Assembly: GCA_943704525.1 (NCBI GenBank)
Contig: CALSCQ010003172.1
Span: 1-14,006 of the forward strand
Source of the DNA: Pigoraptor vietnamica
Lineage: Eukaryota; Opisthokonta; Filasterea
Direction: 5' to 3'
Length of the DNA stretch: 14,006 nucleotides
Shown here: in pieces, positions 1 through 10,190 of the stretch
Layout: every line of letters starts with the position of its first letter
How positions within the stretch are numbered: the stretch's first letter is position 1
The notes under the pieces: generated by a model
The model's database searches: none
Told to the model about the DNA's origin: nothing
The model's input: only the letters and a program-made list of their open reading frames with translations
Made by a program: the position numbers and the translations under genes

Positions 1-111
<111 letters not shown>

Positions 112-196
112 CCACATTCCAGACAACAATCGCAACCCAATCAACGCATTCGCAGCCGAATATCAGGGCAAACGAGGACAAGTACCGCACACCCAC

Positions 197-652
197 CAAT
201 CCCTCAATGTCGTACATGCTCTCGAGATGCTCCCACATCTCCTTCACTGACGGCCGTCTGTTTTCCATGGACTCGCTGACGTAGGCGACAATCGACAGCA
301 TGTGCAAGTGCCTTCGCACGCCTGTCGGTCGGTGGAAAGCGGCGTCAGACACGTGTGCTGCGGAAGTGTGTTCACGACGCAAGCAATGCGCTGCTGCATC
401 CAAGGGGGGATCTTCCAGGCGAGCGCAGTCGTGCGAAAATACGTCCCGGATTGCTTTGACAAGTGTGGTGTCTGAAAGTATTTGAGATCCATTTCAACGG
501 CCGCACACAAGCAAGCACAAAAACCATGACAACGGCATATATGTGGCCACGGGACACGCACCGAGCGGCCTGAAGCGCGCGTACGCGTCGTACAGAATGA
601 GCTCTGTCTCCGGGTGAAAGCGGGGCCGCGGCCCTTCCGCGCCAGCCGCCAT
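197..652 (-). CDS. MRGBP: MRGBP/Eaf7-like NuA4/TIP60 subunit, 5' part (exons 1-2; continues off the left edge)
   Basis: Family role: Eaf7/MRGBP is a small nuclear subunit of the NuA4/TIP60 histone acetyltransferase complex that partners MRG15/Eaf3. Exon 1 is complement(562..652), starting at the ATG at 652-650; exon 2 is complement(197..321). The intron between them has donor gtgcgt and acceptor cgacag, phase 1. Together they encode 72 residues. Seen: an acidic stretch (HPETELILYDAY), then FRPLG joined across the intron to VRRHLHML, and near the end EMWEHLESMYDIEGL. These match the order and content of the conserved CT20/Eaf7 domain, where human MRGBP has a PVG-x-RHFHM block and a WDHL-x-TMYD block. 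The exon 2 donor is gtgggt at 196-191, phase 0, followed by intron sequence running into the terminal repeat. The remaining exons are outside the window, so the gene is cut by the contig end rather than broken. Human MRGBP is about 200 aa, so roughly two thirds is missing. The protein match across the splice is specific; the function comes from homology. Confidence 0.85.
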
Positions 653-1603
653 AGTGCAAAGTCAACTCGAGTCCCGTCGATGGGACAATATGAGAGTTCG
701 ATCGTTGAGAAAAGGACAGACGAAAGAAGACGCGCCCCTCCTGTGCCAGACGTCGGCGTTGCTATTTGCTTGCCACTGCGTCTACACATTATAATCGCGA
801 GCCGATTAAAAACTTCAACTCGTGAGAATTGTCTGCCAGTGGAATTGGGGATGGCTGCCCGTGTGACGGAAGTGGGAAGAGGGGCAAAGAGAGGGCAGAA
901 ACCGCGGGCTTCTTCAAATTGATCGTGAGGAGGAGTCTGTGTCCGCATGTTACCATCTTCCCGTACTTTCGAATTGGAGAAATCAAGTTTCGGATGATTA
1001 TTGATACTCAAGTCAGATTAATAATAGGGTAACCAGCGGACTGAAATACCAACGAAGAGGCGCAGCACTTAGTCATTGCCAACGTCCTCGACACAGCGCG
1101 TGCAACCCGGCTTGACCGTCTTGTCTTCCACCCTAATCGTGCTGGCAAAACGCGGCGCACGGATGGTTTAGGTTCGTAACAGCACGTGACCCCCGGATCC
1201 GGAACTTTTTTCCGTCTCAGGCCCCATCCGCATCCGTCTGCGATTGAAACGATCTCCGCCGGGTTGCTGGCGGCCATCCGCCATGGAGCGTCTTCAGGTA
1301 GCGCGTCGGCGCGCCCGTCTTGGCGGAGCGACGATCGATGCACTCGGCTCGCTTGTCGCAAGCAGCGGCGCTCGGAAGTTTGCGGGGTCATGTTCGCCGG
1401 CACGAAACCGGCCTTCGACCTCGCATTGAAGTCGTTTCCGAATCACTTGATCCCGCTGTCGTTGCTGTGCGAAAATGGCGTCGCTCTCGCGCGCGCACAT
1501 CTTATGCACACAGCGCACACGCACACCCACAGTTAAAGGACAATGGGAATGTTTCTAAGCGACATTCCCCCGTGTAGGTGTGGCCAACCTCAATCCGAAT
1601 GTA
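653..1603. promoter_or_regulatory. Intergenic DNA upstream of the MRGBP-like gene; no identified gene
   Basis: This holds the presumed promoter of the MRGBP-like gene. A TA-rich patch (attataatc) lies near 789. A CACGTG E-box is at 1183-1188, about 530 bp upstream of the MRGBP ATG. Between about 1190 and 1540 several frames on both strands are open for 60-130 codons, for example a plus-strand frame with ATG at 1283. None resembles a family I know, and all overlap one another, as expected for GC-rich DNA. I do not call a gene here. Confidence 0.4.
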
Positions 1604-1911
1604 ATGACCTCTGACGAGAGTGGTGAGCGTTTGCCGAGCGACGTCTTCAATCGCAGTGAGGCTTCGCTGCGGGGGCCGTGCGGCTCCTTGATTGCCAGTG
1701 TGACGTTGCTAGACAGTCCGTGGAAGGACTACGACGCGGCTTCCGTTAAGTTGAAAGCCATCGCGGCTGCTCTGTGCGGCGATAAGACCTTCCCGAGACT
1801 TGTAGCACCGTCGAAGCGGCGGACCTCGAAAATGTCTCCAAGAGGGTACTGGCGGACAAGTTGCAGCGTTTGGCTGCGCACGATGACGTTCTCGATTTGT
1901 GGTGGTATTGA
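1604..1911 (+). CDS. Possible small two-exon gene, unrecognised (weak)
   Basis: An ATG at 1604 opens a frame starting MTSDESGERLPSDVFNRSEA. A second frame begins just after the tag at 1803-1805 and reads TVEAADLENVSKRVLADKLQ and on through a helical, charged segment to DVLDLWWY and a TGA at 1909-1911. That second piece looks like real amphipathic protein sequence. A phase-correct join exists: donor gtgcgg at 1678 (phase 2) to exon 1806..1911. It would give a 59-aa protein. Other splices are possible, for instance a donor (gtggta) within the TGGTGG near 1901 leading to further exons. I recognise no family. It could equally be a decayed gene or chance open frames. Its orientation would make it divergent from the MRGBP-like gene. 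Confidence 0.2.
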
Positions 1912-2491
1912 GTCCCTCGGCGCACTATGCTTTCACGCCCATCGCGAGCAGCGCTCGCTCTCGCGTGCAACACGGCGAGGTCTATGCGCGCCGGCGTGTC
2001 TCACGGGGACTGAGCAATTGTGGTCTATGCGGTGGTCATTGAGCGCAAGTGGCGATGGTACGGGGAACGTCGACGTCTGTCCGGCATTGAGCGGCAAACC
2101 AAGCGACGTTCAGACATCGAGTAGCGTGTGCGCGTGCGGCTCTCCCTGGGGCCTTGAGTTCTCGTGACGTAGGCATTCCGCGACATAAACTTGCTGTGTG
2201 CGTGTGACGCCGGCGATGTCTGTGATCGCTTTGCGTGCGTTGACTTGCCTGAGTCAGTGGGAACTAGATGAGAATCGCGTAATCTATCTGTCACTTGTCT
2301 CTTGCGGCATACTATTTTGCGAAGGATTGAGAGCACACACAGTACAGACAGACAAGCAACGTCGAATTATGTCACAACGCAACGCAACGCAACGCAACGC
2401 ACGCGCGCACATCAGACTACCGCATTCCTTATCAACCCTGGCAGACGCACCGCCACAGAGCACATACACAAGGGCATGCGAACTATCACCC
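1912..2491. other. Intergenic DNA downstream of AGBL5; no identified gene
   Basis: No recognised gene. A short plus-strand frame around 2016-2124 (reading VIERKWRWYGERRR) ends in TAG and has no visible partner exon. The right part should contain the 3' UTR of AGBL5, which is transcribed leftward and stops at 2494-2492. No clear AATAAA is seen on the minus strand close to the stop. Confidence 0.4.
2376..2400. repeat. (AACGC)5 pentanucleotide repeat
   Basis: Five perfect AACGC units lie about 90 bp beyond the AGBL5 stop codon, so probably in its 3' UTR or just after it. The flanking sequence (gtcac before, acgcgcgc after) is related but imperfect. Confidence 0.9.
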
Positions 2492-5400
2492 TCACACAGC
2501 CCCCGGCGACGCCGTCCGCGACTTGCCCACGGCGGGCGCATGGGCCGACCCACTCGACGCATTCAAGTCCACGGGGCTCGTCTTCCCGCTGCGCATCATA
2601 GGGGTGCTCGTGCCGCTCTTTGCAGCCGTCGGCGTCCCCGCGCCACTCACGGGCTTCGATCCACGCAAGGAGCCCATCTTCTGGCTCGAGTTCGACATGT
2701 TGAGAATGCTTCGGTGCTTTGGCGTCCCTGCACTTGCGTCCAACCCCTGTCCGGACGATTCAAGCCCACTGTGGAGCGGGTTCACGAGCGTCGTCGCGGA
2801 AAGCGAATCCGAAGGCGTGACATCCGCACTCACTACGGCCCCCTCGTCGCCGTCCTCAGCGCCCGACTCGTCGGTTCCGGCCGCGTTGTCGTCGACGGGC
2901 CACGCGCTGACCTCGTCTGCGGAGCCCGCCAACCCCTGTCCTTCCTCCTGCGCCGTTTCTAACACGGCATCTTCGGCCACCGCGGCGTTCGCCGAGTCGT
3001 CGACCCCAGCTTCAGACACCGTCGCGCCCTTCTTGGCATCGCTCTTTGCCGCTCCCTTACGGCCCTTGGAGCTCGACGGCGGCGCAGCAATTCCGCGGCG
3101 ACCGGTACTTCCCTTCGCACCCTTCCCACCACGCACGGCCGCACCCTTTGCATCGACGGGTGCGCCCGGTGGCCGTGGTCGCGTTGCGCGCGGGGGCGCC
3201 GGTGCCACAAACTTCTTCGGCGGCGGGTCGTCTTTCACGAGAGGGTCCACATGGTGCCCGGCGAGTGACCAGTCCCCGTGCGACACGCGGGAGGGCGAGC
3301 GCGCCTCGGCCGGAAGCGTCGCCGCCGTCTTCTTGAGAGGGCGCGTTCCCTCAAAGCCCGTCATGTGCCGCTGCAGCGGACCGCCCGCGAGGTTCGTCTC
3401 TGGTCGCCGCGCCTGCGGTTTGGTGCTACTGGACGGCGCCGCCTTGGTGCCCGCGGCAGGCTTCCCAGTGACGCCCCGGATGATGTTGCCGACGGCCGAC
3501 GTCGCGCTTGGCGTGCGCGACGACGACGCTGGACGAGGCGCCGCAGCCGCGTCATCGGAAGCAGAAGCGCCGTTCACGGGCGATTTTCCGACGCCCTTTC
3601 CGACGACCATGCGGTTGTCCGACACGGAGCGGACAAGGCGCTCCGGCCGCTTGTGCAGAATGCGGGCATGTGCGTCCCTGCAATTTCGCGAAAGGGAGGA
3701 CCAGTGAGACCTCGCCCCAAATGCGGCACCTGCGATGCCACAGATGGCCAAAACAGGCAAGAGCCAGAGCTACCAACACACCTCTCCGGCGGCTTGGTTC
3801 CGTTGGCCGCCGTTCCTGCAGCGCCGCCCTGCGCCCCCTTTCCGTCGAGCTGCGCTCGGCTGTTCTGGCGCGAAGCGAGAAGGCCTTCGCCGATCGTATT
3901 GCGGCGAGGACCATAGTTGGAGCGCCGTTCCGCGGATTCGTCGCGTGTGCCATCCGGGCGAATGATGGGGGGCATGCGCGTCACAGACGGCATGATGCGA
4001 TAGGGGAGGGACGACCGCACGTACGACTCGGCCCACCGGCGCCACTCGGCGAGCGTCGGGTGCTCCGAGTTCGGAATTCGCGTGAACGGGTTCGCGCCCT
4101 CCATCTCGAGCGCGGCGTTCAGCAGCGCACGGCCAATGCCCCTGAACGTGTCCTCCGAGAAGAACATGGGCGGCCCAAACGGCGTCGCGGGCGTCACGCG
4201 TCCGTCGTCGTCATTCCACGCGGGTGGCACCGTCGACATCATCCTGCCGCAGTTGTAGTTGCACTCGAGCGTGTAGCTCTGCGCGAGTCCGAGGTCCTTG
4301 AACATTGCAACGCGTCCGCTGCCCTCTTTCGACGACCCGTCCTTCTTGTCGCGCGCGACCATGTTCTTCTCGCTGAAGTTGCACGCCTCAAAGTCAAAGT
4401 GGGGCGAGTGGAGGGCGATGAGGCGCGGATAGAGAATGTTCTCGATCTGGTCGACGACGTCGAGCGAGTTGCCGTACATGAAGCAGCCGCGCTTCACCGC
4501 GTGGCCGTGCAAGTCGACATAGTACTGCAGCGTGTGCCGCGAGGCGATGCTCCGCAAGAGGTGCTTGACGCAGAAGACGGAGGGGTGGAGGTGGGGATCG
4601 GGGTTGTCGTAGACACGATTCAAGTTGACGCCCCGCTGGTCGGTGCGGTAGTGGCCGCGGAAAACGCCGTCGGGGTTGAGCATGGGCACGAGCACAAACA
4701 CAAAGCGCCGGCGGAGCTCAACGGCGCGCTCGTCGTCCTCGTCGAGAATGAACTCGAGAAAGCCACGGAGCACGTGACTCGAGGGCGTCTCGCCCGGGTG
4801 GATGCGCGCGCTCAGAAAGTAGTACTGATGGTGGGAATGCGAGTGAAATCATCAGTGCGTGCGTCAACAACCACCGATAATGACCGCTCACAGTGCCCGC
4901 GTGTGCAAGCGATCACCAGCGATGCCCCATCAGAGACCCACGCCTTCTCTTCGACAAGACTGATAGAGGGACAGAGACGCAACAGCCACGCCACGGCACG
5001 GCTGGCTTGCGCACAGACACGCGCAAGCACCTTCTTGCCCTCAAACTGCCGCGCACGCGAGTCCAGGCCGTCGGGAAATCCGTGCTCGATCACGGGCTCG
5101 TGTGCGGCAAGGATGCCCTCGTGTGACGACACGGTGACGACGTCCACGCGCCGCCCGTCGATCGTCCGACAGAGCAGTTCCCTGGGGTGAGACAGCGATT
5201 AATACGAAGTCAAATGGCCCACACACACACGCATAGCACGAAAAGACGCCGCGCAAAGGGCTCCTCGAACACAGGGAAGGTGCAGGAACAACTGCGAACT
5301 GAGACGCACGTTACAACACACCCATGTAACGCCCCAGCGCCAAGCAAAAAATAAGTTTTTCAATGCCGCACTGTACCACCTGTGGAAGTAGATCGAGTCG

Positions 5401-5978
5401 GGTCCTGCCTCGCCCTCTTGTTGTTCTCCCTCCCCCGAGGCGACGCGCGCCCGCGCAAACCGCGCCTCGATGTTCTCGAGCAGCCTCTGTCCGTCCTCGT
5501 ACGAGTGCGGGTAGCAGAAGGCAAAGTACGTCGTCACGCGGTCGTGCGAATACGAATCGCGCGTGAACGTGTGCGAAAACGACAGCCGCATGCTCGCCTC
5601 CGACAGCACGAAGCTCGGTCGGTCCGGCATCCTGTGCCAACCTGGGGGCCCGGGGACGACGCGGATCACGGGCGTCATGCCTTGCGAGTACAGCTTGCCC
5701 TGGCGATTCATGTTCATAATGTGCAGCCGCACCGTCTGTCCCTTCGAACCGCCCTCGATCGAAAAGTGAAACCACGTGCGGTTGCCATTCTCAAACTCGG
5801 TGTCGGCGCAGTCCGGGCTCGTCCACAGCTCGTACTCGTCGCAGTTCCCGAAACCTGCGCTCAATTCGCCCGATCCCGACGAGAGCGGCGGCCGCACGAG
5901 CTTCTCCACACGCGCGAGATTGCCGGAATCAAAGTTCGACCGAAATGTCAGCCCGTCGATCTCCACCTCGATCCCCAT
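2492..5978 (-). CDS. AGBL5: Cytosolic carboxypeptidase 5 (AGBL5/CCP5), tubulin deglutamylase
   Basis: Family role: M14 zinc carboxypeptidase that trims glutamates from polyglutamylated tubulin, including the branch-point glutamate, typically on axonemes and centrioles. Exons: complement(5380..5978), (5031..5181), (3782..4824), (2492..3677), phases 2, 0, 2; 992 aa. Seen: the CCP N-domain with FDSGNLARVE, ENGNRTWFHF and KLYSQGMTP; zinc ligands HPGE (H259, E262) and the first His of YYVDLHGHA (H356); NPDG (300-303) and RGVNLNR (314-320) in the substrate site; YTLECNYN with catalytic glutamate E437. HRELLC is completed exactly across intron 1. The catalytic set is intact. Compared with human CCP5, the long insert between the NLNR and YVDLHGH blocks is missing. 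The C-terminal tail (about 560-992) is Ser/Ala/Pro/Lys-rich and probably disordered. The ATG at 5978 follows gaaacggaa and gives the family's normal N-terminus. The gene is head-to-head with DNAJC11. Confidence 0.95.
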
Positions 5979-6311
5979 TTCCGTTTCGTTTCAGCTTCCT
6001 CGGCAGGGAAGACACTCGCTCAACGCCGTTCCAACTCACGCGCGCGACACGCGGCGCATTCTACCCCGCCTACTGCGCCAGTCGGCGCGCTCAGTGAAGA
6101 TAACGGTGGCTGTTGTGTGCACGCAGGCCCCCACGGGGTGGAATTGTGTCAAGTGGGCGTTGAAGTGGATGCGCGCGCAGTAAGAAACGCCCGGACACCA
6201 GCGGACGTCCCAAATATCCGAATGACAAACGAAAGGGAAGGGTATTGCGTGGCGAGAAGGGAAGGAACTGTCCCAAACGCACGAAAATGCCTCGCGAGTT
6301 GTTGCGTGCAG

Positions 6312-6348
6312 TGAGAGAGTGAGAGAGAGAGTGTGTGTGTGTGTGTGG
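6312..6348. repeat. GA-rich tract followed by (GT)9
   Basis: gtgagagagtgagagagaga leads directly into an uninterrupted GT run at about 6331-6348. It lies in the divergent promoter interval on the AGBL5 side. Confidence 0.9.
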
Positions 6349-6426
6349 GCACTTTTGCGAGTGGAAGACGGCGGACATATCAGGCCCTCTCGTCTTGGCA
6401 ACGGAATTTTTTTTTTTTTGAAATGG

Positions 6427-6449
6427 TCACGTGAATGGAGCTCACGTGA
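6427..6449. promoter_or_regulatory. Paired TCACGTGA palindromes (bHLH E-boxes)
   Basis: Two identical 8-bp palindromes, TCACGTGA at 6427-6434 and 6442-6449, start 15 bp apart. The midpoint of the 892-bp divergent interval is about 6425, so the pair sits almost exactly at its centre. CACGTG is the classic core for bHLH or bHLH-zipper factors (the Cbf1/USF/TFE types). Both sites are symmetrical, so they could serve both genes. That they are binding sites is inference; the duplicated palindrome is directly visible. Confidence 0.55.
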
Positions 6450-6643
6450 TGATGAGAGTTAAAAATAGAAAGTTTCAGACTGCGTTTGCCTTGATATGGG
6501 AACGACGGGCTGCATATTTATTTCGGCTGTGGATTTTCATACATTTTCTATACTGAGAGCGCTTTATTTTTCGCGTGCGAAAATGGAGCACCAAGTGGAA
6601 CATGCGAGCCCTTGGCGTGAGGTCATTTCTCGTTTGAATTTCT

Positions 6644-6734
6644 GCACACACACACGCGCACACACACGCACACACACCAGTCTTCTTATGTGTTCGAAGC
6701 ACATTTACGCACACACACACACACACACACACAC
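6644..6734. repeat. Two CA-rich microsatellite tracts
   Basis: An interrupted CA/CGCA tract at 6644-6678 and a cleaner (CA)12-like tract at 6710-6734, separated by about 30 bp of ordinary sequence. They lie in the DNAJC11 upstream region, 137-227 bp before its ATG. Confidence 0.9.
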
Positions 6735-6870
6735 GTGCATACTCTCGCGCCACAAGCACACGCAGACAGACACGAGCACGCTCAACAGATCATCGGGTGT
6801 GCTCGGTCGCGTGGGTTGGACTCTTCTGGCGAACGTTCACTAGTGCTGGGCATAGGCCGGCGCCGGAAGA

Positions 6871-7165
6871 ATGGCGGACGGTTCTGAGCGCGCTGAAGTC
6901 GACGTTGTGGTTGGGGAGGACTTCTATGCGCTGTTGAATGTGTCCAAGGATGTAAGTGCGAGAACTCGTGTGCGTATAGATCGATGCGTGCGACGGGTTA
7001 TTGACTGTATGCGGTGCTGCGAGCAGGCGTCGGTAGAGGACGTGAAGGGTGCGTACAAGCGCCTGTGCGTGATATATCACCCGGACAAGCACCGCGAGGA
7101 CGAGGACAAGGCCGCGGCCGAGCTCATGTTCAACAAGATTCACAAAGCGTACTCGGGTGAGTGGC

Positions 7166-7216
<51 letters not shown>

Positions 7217-10190
7217 GCACTCCTGCGCGGTCATCCTTGTGTCATTCGACGCGCATGCATGCGTGTTGTAGGGTATGTGCCAGCACTATGTGTACTTTTT
7301 GCACTACATTTGATTCTCGAAAATCGTCTGTCGCAGTACTGACCGATCCGCACAAGCGCGCCATTTACGACTTGTATGGCGAGGAGGGCCTTCGCGCGGG
7401 GCTTGAGGTCGGCCCGCACCTGACGGGCGCGCGGGAGGTGTGTTCTTCCGTCTGCATCCGTGCTTGTGCGTGAGGGCTTTTGCATGAGGGTCACTTATTG
7501 CGGTCGTGGGTGCTTCTGTGTGCTTATGCTTACAATGCGCCAGATCCGCGAGGAGTATGAGCGGTTGAAGCGACAGCGGGAAGAGGAGAGGCGACAGGCG
7601 CGCGCAAACGCAAAGGTTCGTAGGCGAAGCGTGAAAACTGCTGTCAATCTGCTATTACGTTTGGGATGTGTATCTGGCGATGTGCGCACGTGTGCGTGGG
7701 GTGCAGGGTCAGTGTTATGCGACTGTGGGCTTACGAGGTCATTTTCCGCGCCGTTTTCAGGGCACTGTCCTCGTGAACATCGACGCGACGCAATTTGTGT
7801 CGCCGTATGAGCTCGAGGAGGCGCCTTCCCTCGAAATTGGCGCAATGTCCATCTCGCAGAGTGTTGAGGTGCGTGCGTTGCCTTGATGCTTGTTGATCTG
7901 TAGGGCAGTCATCACGCAGCGGCTGTTGGGCTGTGAGAAACGACACGGAGCGACGACATGACGCACGTGTTTCTGTTCATTCCCCGTTTGTGGGACTCGC
8001 CTGCATGTGCGAAAACTGCATGGCCACGCTAACGATGCGCCCATTCCGCGCGTGTGCGCAGCTTCCCCTGACTGAGCAGGACACTCTCTACTTTGGCGGA
8101 ATGCTAGCTGCCCAGAACGGCACCGGCGGCGGCAACGTCAACCTCGGTGTTCGCAAGCAACTGTCGTCAGGCGCTAGTGTCGAGGTTGGTTTGTGCGCGA
8201 GTGTTCGTGGTGTGTAATGCGCTCTACCAAATGCTTCGTTTCCTCTGACTCCTCTGCGTCCTCAGGTCGAAGGCAGCGCTGGCAACGGCACGAGCCTTTC
8301 TGTGAAGGGCACAAAATCTCTCACAAAGTATTGGTGGGTAACGCCTTGCACTGGACCGTCGTACGCAATCTCACTGTGCAAAGACGACTGCCGCGACGAC
8401 AATGGACTTTTATGTCGCTCTTCTTGACTCTACATTCAATTAGCTGAAGTCTCAACTGCTGCGGCCGTTCACCCCTCTCTCCCAGCTTTGGGACGGTGGC
8501 CGGCACCATCCACGACACGGCGCGCGGAATGGGTATTGGACTGACGGCCGTCCTTGCGCACGACTTGGGATCGGGCACCATGGGCTATCTCACGTGGAAG
8601 CTCGGCATGGACTCGTCGATGAACACGACGGTCATTCGCAACACGGACACGTACAATCTCTCGTGCGTGCTGCAGATCGGAGTGCCGCGCAGCTTTATCG
8701 GCACGACGTACATTCGAAAGCTCCCGGATTCAAAGTCGCGACTGCGCGTGGCTGGGCGTGCCGGCACCACGGGCCTCACGTTCGAGTATGGCGGCGACAG
8801 GAGCGTGGGCGATCAGACGAAGCTCGGCGTGAACGTCGTCGTGGGATATCCCGCGGGCGTGTCCGTGCGGCTGAGGTGCGTTTGTGCACCCTTTCCCTCC
8901 CTCGCACTCTCTCTTTCTTCCTTCAAGCGACTCTGTGTGTTCAATGCTTAGCGAAAGGCTGATGTGGGACATTGTAGGGTCACGAGGGCTGGCCAGAACT
9001 ACATCTTCCCGGTGCTGCTGTCCCAGACGCCCTCGATCACTGCGGCGTTCTACGGAACGGTTGTGCCGAGCGTTGTGGCGTGGGCGGTTTACAAATTTGT
9101 CGTCGTGCCCTATCGGCGAAGTCAGAACCAAGAGTGGGTGTTGTGCGGCGATGGGCGTCATACTGTCCTTCGTCAGACTCTGCGAGTGCACTGTCTGTGC
9201 TTGGATCGCATTGCTAGCTTTCTCTTCGAAACTGTTGGAGTCGATGGAATCACGTCTGTGATTGAAGCTGATCCACATTTTGTCCCTGCGCGACTGTAGA
9301 AAGGTGGACAAGCTGCGCAAGGAGAGCGCGGAGGCCATACAGGCGCGCAGGCAAGAGGCAGAGGCCGCTGTGCGTCTCATGCGCGAGGCCGTCCAGAGGA
9401 AGGTCGCCGCCGAACAGGACCGCAACGGTGGGTGTTGGCGTTTGCGTCGGATTGCTACTACGAGTGTCGCGCCTGTTGACCCTAAGGTTTGCGCGTTCCT
9501 CTTCTTTTGGTACTGCTCTTTGTCGCTTGGGTTGTGGTCACACGTCGCGTTGTGTTCGAATCGAAGTTCTGCCGTTTTGTTTCGCTGAGTGGAAGATCCT
9601 TCGCCGCAGGTCTCATTATTGTGCAGGCGTGGTACGGCAAGCTGACGTCGGAGGGCGAATCGGAAACGGGCTCCGATTCGGTCATCGACGTTACGATTCC
9701 CCTTCAGTGCCTCGTGAAGGACTCGCAGCTGCACCTTCCCGCGCAGTCGAAGGTGGGCCCAGGCTCATGTCTTTCTAACGTATCGGATCCTTCGTATGTC
9801 TCATGGTCGCGTGTGCTCTGCGGTTTACGTTCGTGTTGTCGACTCGGAATGGGTGTGTTTGTATTGTCACTTCATGTATTCTGGATGGCGCCTGAGGCCG
9901 TGTGCGAGCGGTGTACAATGCGTCGTCTCCTCAGCAGTTGCGCTGACGAAGCCATGTCCCCGCGTACAGTCGAGCATAGTCGGCTTTTACGACCCGTGCG
10001 TCGGCGAGGACAAGAGCCTCCGAATTCGGTACCAGTTCAAGGGCAAGATGCACGCGGTGACCATCGCGGACACGGACGCCGTCGCGCTGCCAAAGCGATG
10101 TGAGTGAATTGTTCGCACACTGCCTTCTCATCCGTGCGCTTGTGCCAATGGTCTCACTCCTCTTCCCACGCAGCACACATGGTCGCATGA
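6871..10190 (+). CDS. DNAJC11: DnaJ homolog subfamily C member 11 (mitochondrial J-protein)
   Basis: Family role: DNAJC11 is a J-domain protein of the mitochondrial outer membrane that associates with MICOS/SAM and affects cristae. Thirteen exons: 6871..6951, 7027..7156, 7337..7437, 7544..7615, 7761..7868, 8062..8184, 8266..8333, 8486..8875, 8978..9133, 9300..9427, 9610..9752, 9970..10099, 10174..10190. The total is 1647 nt, 548 aa; human DNAJC11 is 559 aa. Seen: J domain at about 15-90 with HPD at 45-47; a charged helix at 105-128; a long beta-rich middle; a hydrophobic segment at about 378-400; a coiled coil at about 410-452; and a DUF3395 end with LIIVQAWYGKL, VTIPLQCLVKDSQL and VGFYDPCVGEDKSLRIRYQF. 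The last exon adds only SHMVA and a TGA at 10188-10190. All twelve introns are phase-consistent. The J domain is split by introns 1 and 2. Identity is near certain; the localisation is taken from the family. Confidence 0.96.
7167..7216. repeat. (GCAC)n tetranucleotide microsatellite in DNAJC11 intron 2
   Basis: About 12 tandem GCAC units begin roughly 10 nt after the intron 2 donor (gtgagt at 7157-7162). As RNA this places a repetitive purine/pyrimidine-mixed run right beside the 5' splice site inside the J-domain coding region. Confidence 0.93.

Larger units (their letters stand above)
5979..6870. promoter_or_regulatory. Divergent AGBL5-DNAJC11 promoter interval
   Basis: An 892-bp gap between the two ATGs that are transcribed away from each other. 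It contains a GA then (GT)9 tract (6312-6348), a T13 run (6407-6419), two TCACGTGA palindromes, TA-rich patches (gttaaaaatag near 6459 and catatttattt near 6512), and CA tracts at 6644-6678 and 6710-6734. No supported coding exon lies here. It should hold both 5' UTRs and either one shared or two adjacent promoters. The final bases before the DNAJC11 ATG (ggaaga) suit translation initiation. Confidence 0.65.

Noticed and set aside
244-1011. Minus-strand open frame of 255 codons over the MRGBP-like region
   Set aside because: It runs through the intron and promoter in a different frame. The two short spliced exons give the recognised Eaf7 domain instead.
3508-5190. Plus-strand open frame of 560 codons, and another of 394 codons at 2523-3707
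   Set aside because: Both are antisense to AGBL5, run through its introns, are Arg/Ala/Pro-rich and resemble no protein family. The GC-rich codon use of AGBL5 explains the lack of stops.
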